Below, piece after piece: positions 1 to 5,144 of a stretch of 8,375 nt of DNA. The position numbers and the translations under genes are program-made. The stretch's first letter is position 1, and each line of letters opens with the position of its first letter. The DNA lies in NCBI GenBank assembly GCA_021404985.1, contig QWHP01000106.1, positions 1-8,375 on the forward strand, in the 5' to 3' direction. The stretch is from Actinobacteria bacterium ATB1 (GTDB lineage Bacteria > Actinomycetota > Acidimicrobiia > UBA2766). The notes below the pieces were generated by a model that saw nothing but the letters and a program-made list of their open reading frames with translations, had not been told where the DNA came from and searched no databases.

Positions 1-1
1 G

Positions 2-742
2 AACCTCGCCTCGACGATCTGGGCCTCCTACATGTTCACAGCCCAGTCGATCGAACTCGAAGACAAAGCCAAGACGATCGAATACATCAAGAACACGAAC
101 CACCTCGAAAGCGGTGGCTGGTCGAGCGACGGCACCACCCTCGATCCGGCACTCACGGCAAGGGCGATCATGGCCCTTCTCGGGCTGGACGAGGATCCTC
201 TGTCCAGCGCGATCGACGGGTCCTTCGACGTGCTCGCTGCTGCACAGAACGAAGACGGCGGCTGGTCCCAAGACGGGCAGAAAACCTCCTGCACCATCGA
301 GACAGCCCTCGTCCACGGTTCCATCCGGGCCTCGGTCGGTGCCGGCGGAGCCAAGACGATCTACCAGAAGTTCAAGAAGGGTTCGTATCCGACGGGCGGT
401 TCGCCCCCGACCGGCACCGGTGGCCGGATGGGTATCGAATGGCCGCTCCTCTGGGAAGGCCTCACATACCAGAACGCAGGGAGTTGGCGGGTCTACATCG
501 AGCCGGACTGGAACGGACGCTTCGTGACATGCTGGGGGCGGGGTGAGGAGAGCGACTACGCGACCCTCTCCGAGGACGAGCTGAAGCTCACAACCCCGAC
601 ATCGACGGCGGTGTACTACGCGCACTTCTACGACCCGATTCTCGACATCACCGACGAGCCGGTCGGCCCCGGTGGCGGGGAAGACGTTACGGCGGGAGCC
701 GCCGTGACGCCCGCTGTTGCCCAGCCGAGCGTCACCGGCTGA
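2..742 (+). CDS. Prenyltransferase/squalene-cyclase-type repeat protein, 5'-partial, function unknown
   Basis: The frame is open to the left window edge, so the true start is outside and about 246 C-terminal residues are visible. Two clear repeat cores occur: HLESGGWSSDG near visible residues 34-44 and QNEDGGWSQDG near 82-92. Each is followed by a helix-like stretch (TARAIMALLGL; TSCTIETALVHGS), and the partial N-terminal segment STIWASYMF resembles the helix of a preceding repeat. This GGW/GGF-plus-helix spacing is that of alpha/alpha-toroid proteins (squalene-hopene cyclase, prenyltransferase beta subunit, related repeat proteins). The region after about residue 125 is irregular, and the tail is Gly/Ala/Val/Pro-rich. 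I see no DxDD motif, no C-terminal membrane segment and no sorting signal in the visible part. The length, composition and odd C-terminus do not match a normal squalene-hopene cyclase, so I do not call it a terpene cyclase. It ends 50 bp before folC. In Streptomyces and mycobacteria valS is usual in this position. Confidence 0.7.
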   Translation, partial: NLASTIWASYMFTAQSIELEDKAKTIEYIKNTNHLESGGWSSDGTTLDPALTARAIMALLGLDEDPLSSAIDGSFDVLAAAQNEDGGWSQDGQKTSCTIETALVHGSIRASVGAGGAKTIYQKFKKGSYPTGGSPPTGTGGRMGIEWPLLWEGLTYQNAGSWRVYIEPDWNGRFVTCWGRGEESDYATLSEDELKLTTPTSTAVYYAHFYDPILDITDEPVGPGGGEDVTAGAAVTPAVAQPSVTG

Positions 743-792
743 CGCCCAGAGCCTGCCTTGGGTCGGCCACATCCGTCTGGCAGTCTGTGTCC

Positions 793-2109
793 ATGACACC
801 CGATGAGGCCCTGGTTGCCCTCGCGGCGCGCGCCAACCTCGGTGTCCTTCCCGGCCTCGAACGGATGTGGGCCGCAACGGAGCTCCTCGGTGATCCGCAA
901 CGGACGGCACCCGTCATCCACGTGGCAGGCACGAACGGCAAGACCACCGTTTCGCGGATCGTCGCCCGTGTCCTCGAAGAGCAGGGACTCCAGACGGCTC
1001 TGTACACATCTCCGCACCTGACAGACGTGTACGAGCGCATCGAGATCGGTGGCGTGCCGATCTCGCCTCAGGCATTCGCGGACTCGATGCAGCTCGTGCT
1101 CGCCGTGTCCGACGAGCTCGAGCGCCGGGCGCTCGGACGTCTCACCTACTTCGAACTCGGAACATGTGCCGCGTTCGTCGCAGCCGCCGACGCGGCAGTG
1201 GACGTCTCAGTTCTGGAGGTCGGCCTCGGAGGGCGCTACGACGCCACGAACGTCGCCGATGCGGACGTTGCGGTGCTCACGAACGTCTCGGTCGACCACG
1301 TGGCCTATCTGGGCACGGACGTGGCCGACATCTGCGACGAGAAGGCGGGCATCGTCAAGGCAACGAGCCGTGTCGTGACCGGAATCGAGGACGCGGGTCT
1401 GCTCGCGATCCTCGAGCGGAGATGCGACGAGGTGGGAGCGAGCCCGCCGGTATGTCTCGGTGCCGATGTCGACCTTGACAACGTCCGGATCGCTCACGGT
1501 GGAGTGGCAGCGGACCTCCGGACACCCCGCGCGTCGTACGAGGATCTCTACGTTCCGCTCCTCGGACGACACCAGGCCGTGAACCTCGCGCTGGCAGTCG
1601 CGGCGGTCGAAGAGTTCTTCGCCCGTGCCTGTGGAGATGACCTGCTCAGGGCGGCGCTCCACGAGGTCACGTCCCCCGGGCGCCTGGAGGTCATGCGACG
1701 CCGGCCCACCGTCGTCCTCGACGGCGCTCACAACCCCGACGGCGCTCAGGTTCTCGCCGAGGCAGTCCGGGAGAACTTCCGTTTCGACCGTCTCATCTGG
1801 GTTGTGGGGATCCTCGGCGACAAGGACGCCGAGGGCATCGTGGCAGCGTTGGCCCCGTTCGCCTCCCATGTCGTCGCAACTGCGGCCGGTGAGGGATTCC
1901 ACGATCCGGCTCTCCTCGCCGGACTCGTGCGCGGGCAAGGTCTCGACGCCGAGACTGCGGTGGGGCCGGAGGAGGCGTTGGGGCGGGCCCTCGAGATCGC
2001 CTCGTCCGGGGATCTGGTACTGGTGGCAGGCTCGCTGTACCTGGTCGGTGCTCTGCGTCCCATGCTCGCTCGCGATCGGCCCGGGTGGACGGACGCGCCC
2101 CCCGGCTAG
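793..2109 (+). CDS. folC: Bifunctional dihydrofolate synthase / folylpolyglutamate synthase (FolC)
   Basis: Cytosolic Mur-ligase-family enzyme. It joins L-glutamate to dihydropteroate and then extends the gamma-glutamyl tail of folates, using ATP through an acyl-phosphate intermediate. Motifs, numbered from ATG 793 (438 aa, normal for the family): P-loop GTNGKTT at 46-52, TSPHL shortly after, EVGLGGRYDATN at 142-153, SVDH at 166-169, DEKAGIVK at 182-189 whose EKAGI lysine is carbamylated in studied homologues, the interdomain GRHQAVN at 258-264, and DGAHNPDG at 310-317 in the C-terminal ligase domain. The P-loop ends KTT rather than the KGS common elsewhere; KTS/KTT-type loops are familiar in actinobacterial FolC. 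An in-frame GTG at 787 would add two residues. Neither start has a convincing Shine-Dalgarno sequence, and I prefer the ATG. The DHFS/FPGS distinction cannot be settled from sequence alone; the bifunctional form is usual in bacteria with a single folC. Confidence 0.96.
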   Translation: MTPDEALVALAARANLGVLPGLERMWAATELLGDPQRTAPVIHVAGTNGKTTVSRIVARVLEEQGLQTALYTSPHLTDVYERIEIGGVPISPQAFADSMQLVLAVSDELERRALGRLTYFELGTCAAFVAAADAAVDVSVLEVGLGGRYDATNVADADVAVLTNVSVDHVAYLGTDVADICDEKAGIVKATSRVVTGIEDAGLLAILERRCDEVGASPPVCLGADVDLDNVRIAHGGVAADLRTPRASYEDLYVPLLGRHQAVNLALAVAAVEEFFARACGDDLLRAALHEVTSPGRLEVMRRRPTVVLDGAHNPDGAQVLAEAVRENFRFDRLIWVVGILGDKDAEGIVAALAPFASHVVATAAGEGFHDPALLAGLVRGQGLDAETAVGPEEALGRALEIASSGDLVLVAGSLYLVGALRPMLARDRPGWTDAPPG

Positions 2110-2133
2110 TTGAATCCGCCTTCGTGACTCCGG

Positions 2134-2161
2134 CCCGTCCTCAGGCGCGAGCCGGGACGGG
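2134..2161 (+). promoter_or_regulatory. Stem-loop between folC and ndk with GNRA tetraloop
   Basis: A 7-bp perfect stem, CCCGTCC (2134-2140) with GGACGGG (2155-2161), continues through a T2141-G2154 wobble and a CA bulge (2142-2143). It then forms a GGC/GCC helix (2144-2146 with 2151-2153) closed by the loop GCGA, a GNRA tetraloop. It starts 25 bp after the folC stop and ends 17 bp before the ndk Shine-Dalgarno sequence. No T-tract follows, so it is not a classic intrinsic terminator. It could be a U-less terminator or attenuator, an RNA-stability element, or structure in the ndk leader. The pairing is seen directly; the role is inferred. Confidence 0.45.
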
Positions 2162-2187
2162 AGGTTGTAGAGAGCGACGGAGGTTGT
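2156..2187 (+). repeat. Near-direct repeat carrying two Shine-Dalgarno-like cores
   Basis: GACGGGAGGTTGT (2156-2168) and GACGGAGGTTGT (2176-2187) differ by a single extra G and lie 20 bp apart. Each contains a purine-rich Shine-Dalgarno core (GGGAGG 2159-2164; GGAGG 2179-2183). Only the downstream copy is correctly spaced for ndk. The upstream copy overlaps the 3' arm of the folC-ndk hairpin and is followed by TTG TAG, a start-stop pair in the ndk frame, which may be chance. Confidence 0.5.
2179..2183 (+). promoter_or_regulatory. Ribosome binding site of ndk
   Basis: GGAGG lies 5 nt before GTG 2189 but only 2 nt before the alternative GTG 2186. This spacing decides the start in favour of 2189, which also yields the family-typical N-terminus MSERTLVLVKPDG. 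Confidence 0.7.
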
Positions 2188-2188
2188 G

Positions 2189-2596
2189 GTGTCGGAGCGG
2201 ACCCTTGTACTCGTGAAGCCGGACGGCGTGGCACGCGGACTGATCGGGGAGGTCGTCTCGCGCATCGAGCGCAAGGGCTACCGGATCGCAGCGATGGAGA
2301 TGCGCACGATCGACACCTCGGTGGCGGAAACGCACTACGCAGAGCACGACGGCAAACCCTTCTTCGGGGAGCTGGTCGAGTTCATCACAAGCGGGCCACT
2401 CGTCGCGATGCTGGTCGAAGGACCCGATGCGGTCCGGGGTGTCCGCAACCTAATGGGAGTGACCAACCCGATCGAGGCCGCACCTGGCAGCTTGAGGGGC
2501 GATTTCTGTACGCTCGTGGGCGAGAACCTCGTACACGGATCGGATTCCGCCGAGTCCGCGGCGAGGGAAGCAGCTCTCTTCTTTCCCAACCTCTGA
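2189..2596 (+). CDS. ndk: Nucleoside diphosphate kinase
   Basis: Transfers the gamma-phosphate of ATP to NDPs/dNDPs by a ping-pong mechanism through a phosphohistidine, balancing NTP pools in the cytosol. The 135 aa length is standard. Visible motifs: MSERTLVLVKPDGV at the N-terminus with the conserved Lys10; YAEHDGKPFF around 50-59; the GPLVAML strand near 69-75; RNLMGVTNP at 86-94; PGSLRGDF at 99-106 (family consensus PGTIRGD); and NLVHGSDS at 113-120 with catalytic His116. All active-site residues I can check are present. The start is GTG 2189, chosen from the Shine-Dalgarno spacing; an adjacent GTG at 2186 would add one residue. It lies 79 bp after folC and 123 bp before mreB, matching the folC-ndk-mreB order of Streptomyces-like genomes. 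The folC-ndk gap has no room for the small membrane-protein gene seen there in some actinobacteria. Confidence 0.98.
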   Translation: MSERTLVLVKPDGVARGLIGEVVSRIERKGYRIAAMEMRTIDTSVAETHYAEHDGKPFFGELVEFITSGPLVAMLVEGPDAVRGVRNLMGVTNPIEAAPGSLRGDFCTLVGENLVHGSDSAESAAREAALFFPNL

Positions 2597-2719
2597 CCGA
2601 AAAGCGAGATTTCGCGCAGAGCCCCCACGGCGACGACTAACGTCGACGGCATTGTGTGCCCGAGTGGTGCACGAAGCTGGTCGGACCGGGCACCGGTGGG
2701 CGAGCCCCGGGAGGCGAAT
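2597..2719. other. ndk-mreB intergenic region, no confident promoter
   Basis: This is the longest gap in the window (123 bp) and the natural place for an mreB promoter. It contains small symmetric elements: CGACG/CGTCG (2631-2635 with 2641-2645, loop ACTAA), the palindromes CGTCGACG (2641-2648) and CACCGGTG (2691-2698), and a possible CCGGG/CCCGG pairing (2686-2690 with 2706-2710) that would cover the first two bases of the mreB Shine-Dalgarno sequence. TAACGT (2638-2643) fits a TANNNT -10 element, but no reasonable -35 box lies at the right distance. There is no T-tract terminator. I see no additional gene. Confidence 0.4.
2709..2714 (+). promoter_or_regulatory. Ribosome binding site of mreB
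   Basis: GGGAGG lies 5 nt before ATG 2720. It fixes the mreB start there rather than at the in-frame GTG 2654, which would prepend 22 residues lacking MreB character. Confidence 0.8.
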
Positions 2720-3751
2720 ATGGCCACATTCAGCCAAGTCTTCGGGCGGGACATGGCCGTGGACCTCGGTACGGCCAACACGCTCGTCTACGTCCGTGGC
2801 AGGGGCATCGTCCTCAACGAGCCATCCGTGGTCGCCATCAACACGCGTGACGGACGTCCGCTGGCGGTCGGATCCGAGGCAAAGCGCATGATCGGGCGAA
2901 CGCCCAGCCACATCCAGGCGATCAGGCCTTTGCGGGACGGCGTTATAGCCGATTTCGGAATCACCGAGAAGATGCTCCGCTACTTCATCCAGAAGGTTCA
3001 GCAGCGACGCTGGCAGAAGCCGCGCATCGTCATCTGCGTGCCTTCGGGCATCACGCAGGTCGAGCAGCGGGCCGTCGAGGAGTCGGCGATCCAGGCAGGC
3101 GCACGTGCCGCCTACATCATCGAGGAGCCGATGGCGGCCGCGGTCGGCGCCGGTCTCCCTGTCCACGAGCCGACGGGGAACATGGTCGTCGACATCGGTG
3201 GTGGCACGACAGAGGTCGCAGTGATCTCACTCGGTGGCATCGTGACGTCGGAGTCCATACGGATCGGTGGCGACGAGCTCGACGAAGCGATCATCAACTA
3301 CGTCAAGAAGGAATACTCGCTGGCTCTCGGCGAGCGAACCGCCGAAGAGATAAAGATCGCGATAGGCTCCGCGTTCAAGTTCGAGGAAGAGCCCCGGGCC
3401 GAGATCCGAGGGCGTGACCTGGTCACCGGGTTGCCCAAGACGATCGTCGTGACGACCGAGGAGATACGCGGAGCGTTGGAGGAGCCCGTCTCCCAGATCG
3501 TCGACGCAGTGAAGATCACGCTGGATCGGACGCCACCGGAGTTGGCGGCCGACATCATGGAACAGGGCATAGTCCTCACAGGAGGAGGAGCACTGCTCAA
3601 GGGACTCGCCCAGCGGATCAACAGCGAAACCGCGATGCCGATCCGCATCTCGGAATCTCCGCTGCACGCAGTCGTGATCGGCTCGGGACAGTGCCTCGAA
3701 GAGTTCGAGGCACTCAAGCAAGTCTTGATCTCCTCGACGTCACAGTCATAG
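2720..3751 (+). CDS. mreB: Rod shape-determining actin homologue MreB
   Basis: Bacterial actin that forms membrane-associated filaments and guides the Rod (elongation) complex. At 343 aa it has the standard length. ATPase-fold motifs: phosphate-1 DLGTANT at 15-21, with the typical LVYVRGRGIVLNEPSVVA following; EEPMAAAVGAG at 135-145 containing the acidic residue region linked to ATP hydrolysis; phosphate-2 DIGGGTTE at 158-165; IGGDELD at 182-188; the ERTAEEIK helix at 205-212; and the adenosine motif TGGGALLKG at 287-295. The N-terminus MATFSQVFGRDMAVD is short, suggesting membrane contact by a brief N-terminal segment and the hydrophobic subdomain IA loop, as in relatives. MreB rather than a DnaK-like protein is clear from the length and motifs. 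It is followed by mreC, separated by 62 bp containing a stem-loop, so expression of the filament protein may be partly separated from the membrane proteins. Confidence 0.98.
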   Translation: MATFSQVFGRDMAVDLGTANTLVYVRGRGIVLNEPSVVAINTRDGRPLAVGSEAKRMIGRTPSHIQAIRPLRDGVIADFGITEKMLRYFIQKVQQRRWQKPRIVICVPSGITQVEQRAVEESAIQAGARAAYIIEEPMAAAVGAGLPVHEPTGNMVVDIGGGTTEVAVISLGGIVTSESIRIGGDELDEAIINYVKKEYSLALGERTAEEIKIAIGSAFKFEEEPRAEIRGRDLVTGLPKTIVVTTEEIRGALEEPVSQIVDAVKITLDRTPPELAADIMEQGIVLTGGGALLKGLAQRINSETAMPIRISESPLHAVVIGSGQCLEEFEALKQVLISSTSQS

Positions 3752-3756
3752 AACTC

Positions 3757-3779
3757 CCACACGGGGAATCCCGTGGTGG
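3757..3779 (+). promoter_or_regulatory. Intercistronic stem-loop between mreB and mreC
   Basis: CACGGG (3760-3765) pairs perfectly with CCCGTG (3770-3775) around the tetraloop GAAT. With G3776 bulged, CCA (3757-3759) pairs with TGG (3777-3779), giving nine base pairs. It starts 6 nt after the mreB stop and ends 34 nt before mreC. No T-run follows. Plausible roles are partial termination or protection of the mreB 3' end; both are inference. Confidence 0.5.
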
Positions 3780-3813
3780 TCCACCCGCACGCAACGGTAT
3801 CCAACGCGATTTC

Positions 3814-4647
3814 ATGGTCATTTTCCGACGACGCCCGGTTCTACGCAGAAGGATTCTCCTGATCCTTCTCGTCTCGGTAGCCGTCGTCCTGATCACGATG
3901 GAGTTCAACAGCGGCGGGGAGCCGTCAAGCCTGCGCAAGGCACTGCTCACGGTGGTGGAGCCTGTCGAGTCGGCGGTAGGGACCGTCACACGGCCCATCG
4001 GCCGCTTCATCTCCGGTCTGATCCATTCGGGCGACCTCAAGGCGGAGAACGACCTCCTCACGAAACGAGTCGAAGAGCTCGAGAAGGAACAAGCAGACGC
4101 TGCACGCCTCGAACGCGAGAACGATGAGCTCAGGGAGCTGACCAAGCTCCAGAACCAGGACGACTTCGCGTACCTTACGACGCGGGTCTCGGGCGTCAGA
4201 GTCTCGAACACCGACTGGTCGATCGAGATCGATTCCGGGACCGAGAACGGCATATCCGACGGTAATCCCGTGCTGGCAGGGCAGGGACTCGTGGGACGCG
4301 TCACCGACGCCACGTCGAACCGGTCGAAGGTGATGCTCCTCAGCGATCCCCAGTTCAGTGTCACGGTTCGGGACGAGCGAAGTGGGGTGACCGGTGTCGT
4401 CACCGGTCGTGCGGAGGATCCACCACGCCTCGAGCTCGTCGAGGCGAGCGCAGACGTCCAAGAGGGAGACCTGCTTACGACATCCGGTTTCGAGGGGTCG
4501 AGCTTTCCCGCCGGGATCCCGGTCGGGAGCGTCGTCGCGGTGAGAACCGACGATTCGGGGCTCACGCTCCGCATAGAGGTCGAGCCCTTCGCCGACGCAA
4601 CCAGACGAGAATACGTATCGGTGCTGTTGTGGACGCCATCCGCGTGA
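3814..4647 (+). CDS. mreC: Rod shape-determining protein MreC
   Basis: Bitopic inner-membrane scaffold of the elongation complex; in studied systems it contacts PBP2 and activates RodA-PBP2. At 277 aa it is typical. Order of parts: a basic cytoplasmic start (MVIFRRRPVLRRR), one transmembrane helix at about 14-29, a linker, a coiled coil at about 75-112 with Leu/Glu/Lys heptads (LLTKRVEELEKEQ), then the two-part beta domain. The beta domain carries GLVGRVTDATSNRSKVMLL (about 158-176) and LTTSGFEGSSFPAGIPVGSV (about 221-240), both close to MreC family consensus. ATG 3814 is chosen because it places the basic segment and membrane helix as in the family. The frame stays open upstream into mreB, but that part is unlike MreC. 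No clear Shine-Dalgarno sequence precedes the ATG. The end overlaps the mreD start. Confidence 0.95.
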   Translation: MVIFRRRPVLRRRILLILLVSVAVVLITMEFNSGGEPSSLRKALLTVVEPVESAVGTVTRPIGRFISGLIHSGDLKAENDLLTKRVEELEKEQADAARLERENDELRELTKLQNQDDFAYLTTRVSGVRVSNTDWSIEIDSGTENGISDGNPVLAGQGLVGRVTDATSNRSKVMLLSDPQFSVTVRDERSGVTGVVTGRAEDPPRLELVEASADVQEGDLLTTSGFEGSSFPAGIPVGSVVAVRTDDSGLTLRIEVEPFADATRREYVSVLLWTPSA

Positions 4648-5144
4648 CGGGCTCGTCCCCGGTCCAGCGCTGGGTCGGGATACCCCTCCTCCTCCTCGTT
4701 GCCCTTGTGCTGCAGGCGGCGCTCTTCGCCTACATCCCGCTGTTCGGGGCGTTGCCCGAGCTCACTCTTCTCGTCGCCATCGCCGTCGCGATCGAAGAGG
4801 GTCCGGAGTGGGGTGCAGCCACCGGGTTCGCGGCCGGATTGCTCATGGACCTGATCGGCGCACTCCCACTCGGAGTCTCCGCGCTCAGCTACTGCCTCGT
4901 CTGCTACTTCGTGGGCTGGTTCCGGGACCACATGTCGGACTCACCACTCGCGCCCCTCGGCGTCGTAGCGGTTGCCACCGCTGCTGGTCAGGGCTTCGTG
5001 CTCCTGCTGACCACGCTCTTCGGTCAAGGCACCCGGGGCGTGGGCGCGATGACGGTGTTCCTCACCTGCGCGTACAACGTGATCCTGGGTCTCCTCGTCC
5101 TCCCGCTCGTTCATCTCATTCTTCGTCCGAGGGCGTCGGCATGA
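4629..5144 (+). CDS. mreD: Rod shape-determining membrane protein MreD
   Basis: Polytopic inner-membrane partner of MreC in the elongation complex; its biochemical activity is not established. It is 171 aa from GTG 4629. Hydrophobic segments lie at about 17-38, 42-56, 62-80, 82-97, 109-130 and 143-165, giving five or six membrane spans. The family signature is visible as GFAAGLLMDLIGALPLGVSAL at about 66-86, whose Asp74 lies in the conserved DL pair. The identity rests on this signature, the size, and the position between mreC and mrdA. The start is uncertain: GTG 4629 overlaps mreC by 19 bp, while the in-frame GTG 4644 gives a GTGA 4-bp overlap with the mreC stop and a 166-aa protein. Both imply translational coupling and neither has a strong Shine-Dalgarno sequence. 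The stop overlaps the start of mrdA as ATGA. Confidence 0.92.
   Translation: MDAIRVTGSSPVQRWVGIPLLLLVALVLQAALFAYIPLFGALPELTLLVAIAVAIEEGPEWGAATGFAAGLLMDLIGALPLGVSALSYCLVCYFVGWFRDHMSDSPLAPLGVVAVATAAGQGFVLLLTTLFGQGTRGVGAMTVFLTCAYNVILGLLVLPLVHLILRPRASA
5129..5133 (+). promoter_or_regulatory. Ribosome binding site of mrdA
   Basis: GAGGG inside the 3' end of mreD, 7 nt before ATG 5141. Together with the ATGA overlap at 5141-5144 it supports 5141 as the mrdA start over the internal ATG 5282. Confidence 0.6.

Noticed and set aside
1207..2274. Open frame on the - strand, about 355 codons, opposite folC and the start of ndk
   Set aside because: No domain or motif, and it covers two well-supported + strand genes.
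2638..2643. TAACGT as a -10 box for mreB
   Set aside because: It fits TANNNT but no acceptable -35 hexamer lies 16-19 nt upstream, and such hexamers arise often by chance.
2654..2719. 22-residue N-terminal extension of MreB from GTG 2654
   Set aside because: A strong GGGAGG Shine-Dalgarno sequence lies 5 nt before ATG 2720, and the extension has no MreB-like sequence.
3691..3813. 41-residue N-terminal extension of MreC reaching back into mreB
   Set aside because: It overlaps mreB, crosses the intercistronic hairpin and puts a non-family segment before the normal basic/membrane start.
4389..4408. Perfect 8-bp inverted repeat GACCGGTG/CACCGGTC inside mreC
   Set aside because: It encodes the natural repeated VTG of GVTGVVTGR in the MreC beta domain, so protein sequence plus GC-rich codons explain it.
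3714..4931. Open frame on the - strand, about 405 codons, opposite mreC/mreD
   Set aside because: Low-complexity Ser/Arg-rich product, antisense to genes with clear family motifs; a GC-driven shadow.
4808..5140. Upstream open extension of the mrdA frame inside mreD
   Set aside because: It overlaps MreD in another frame and encodes Arg/Pro/Ser-rich sequence; the ATGA overlap with GAGGG marks the likely start at 5141.
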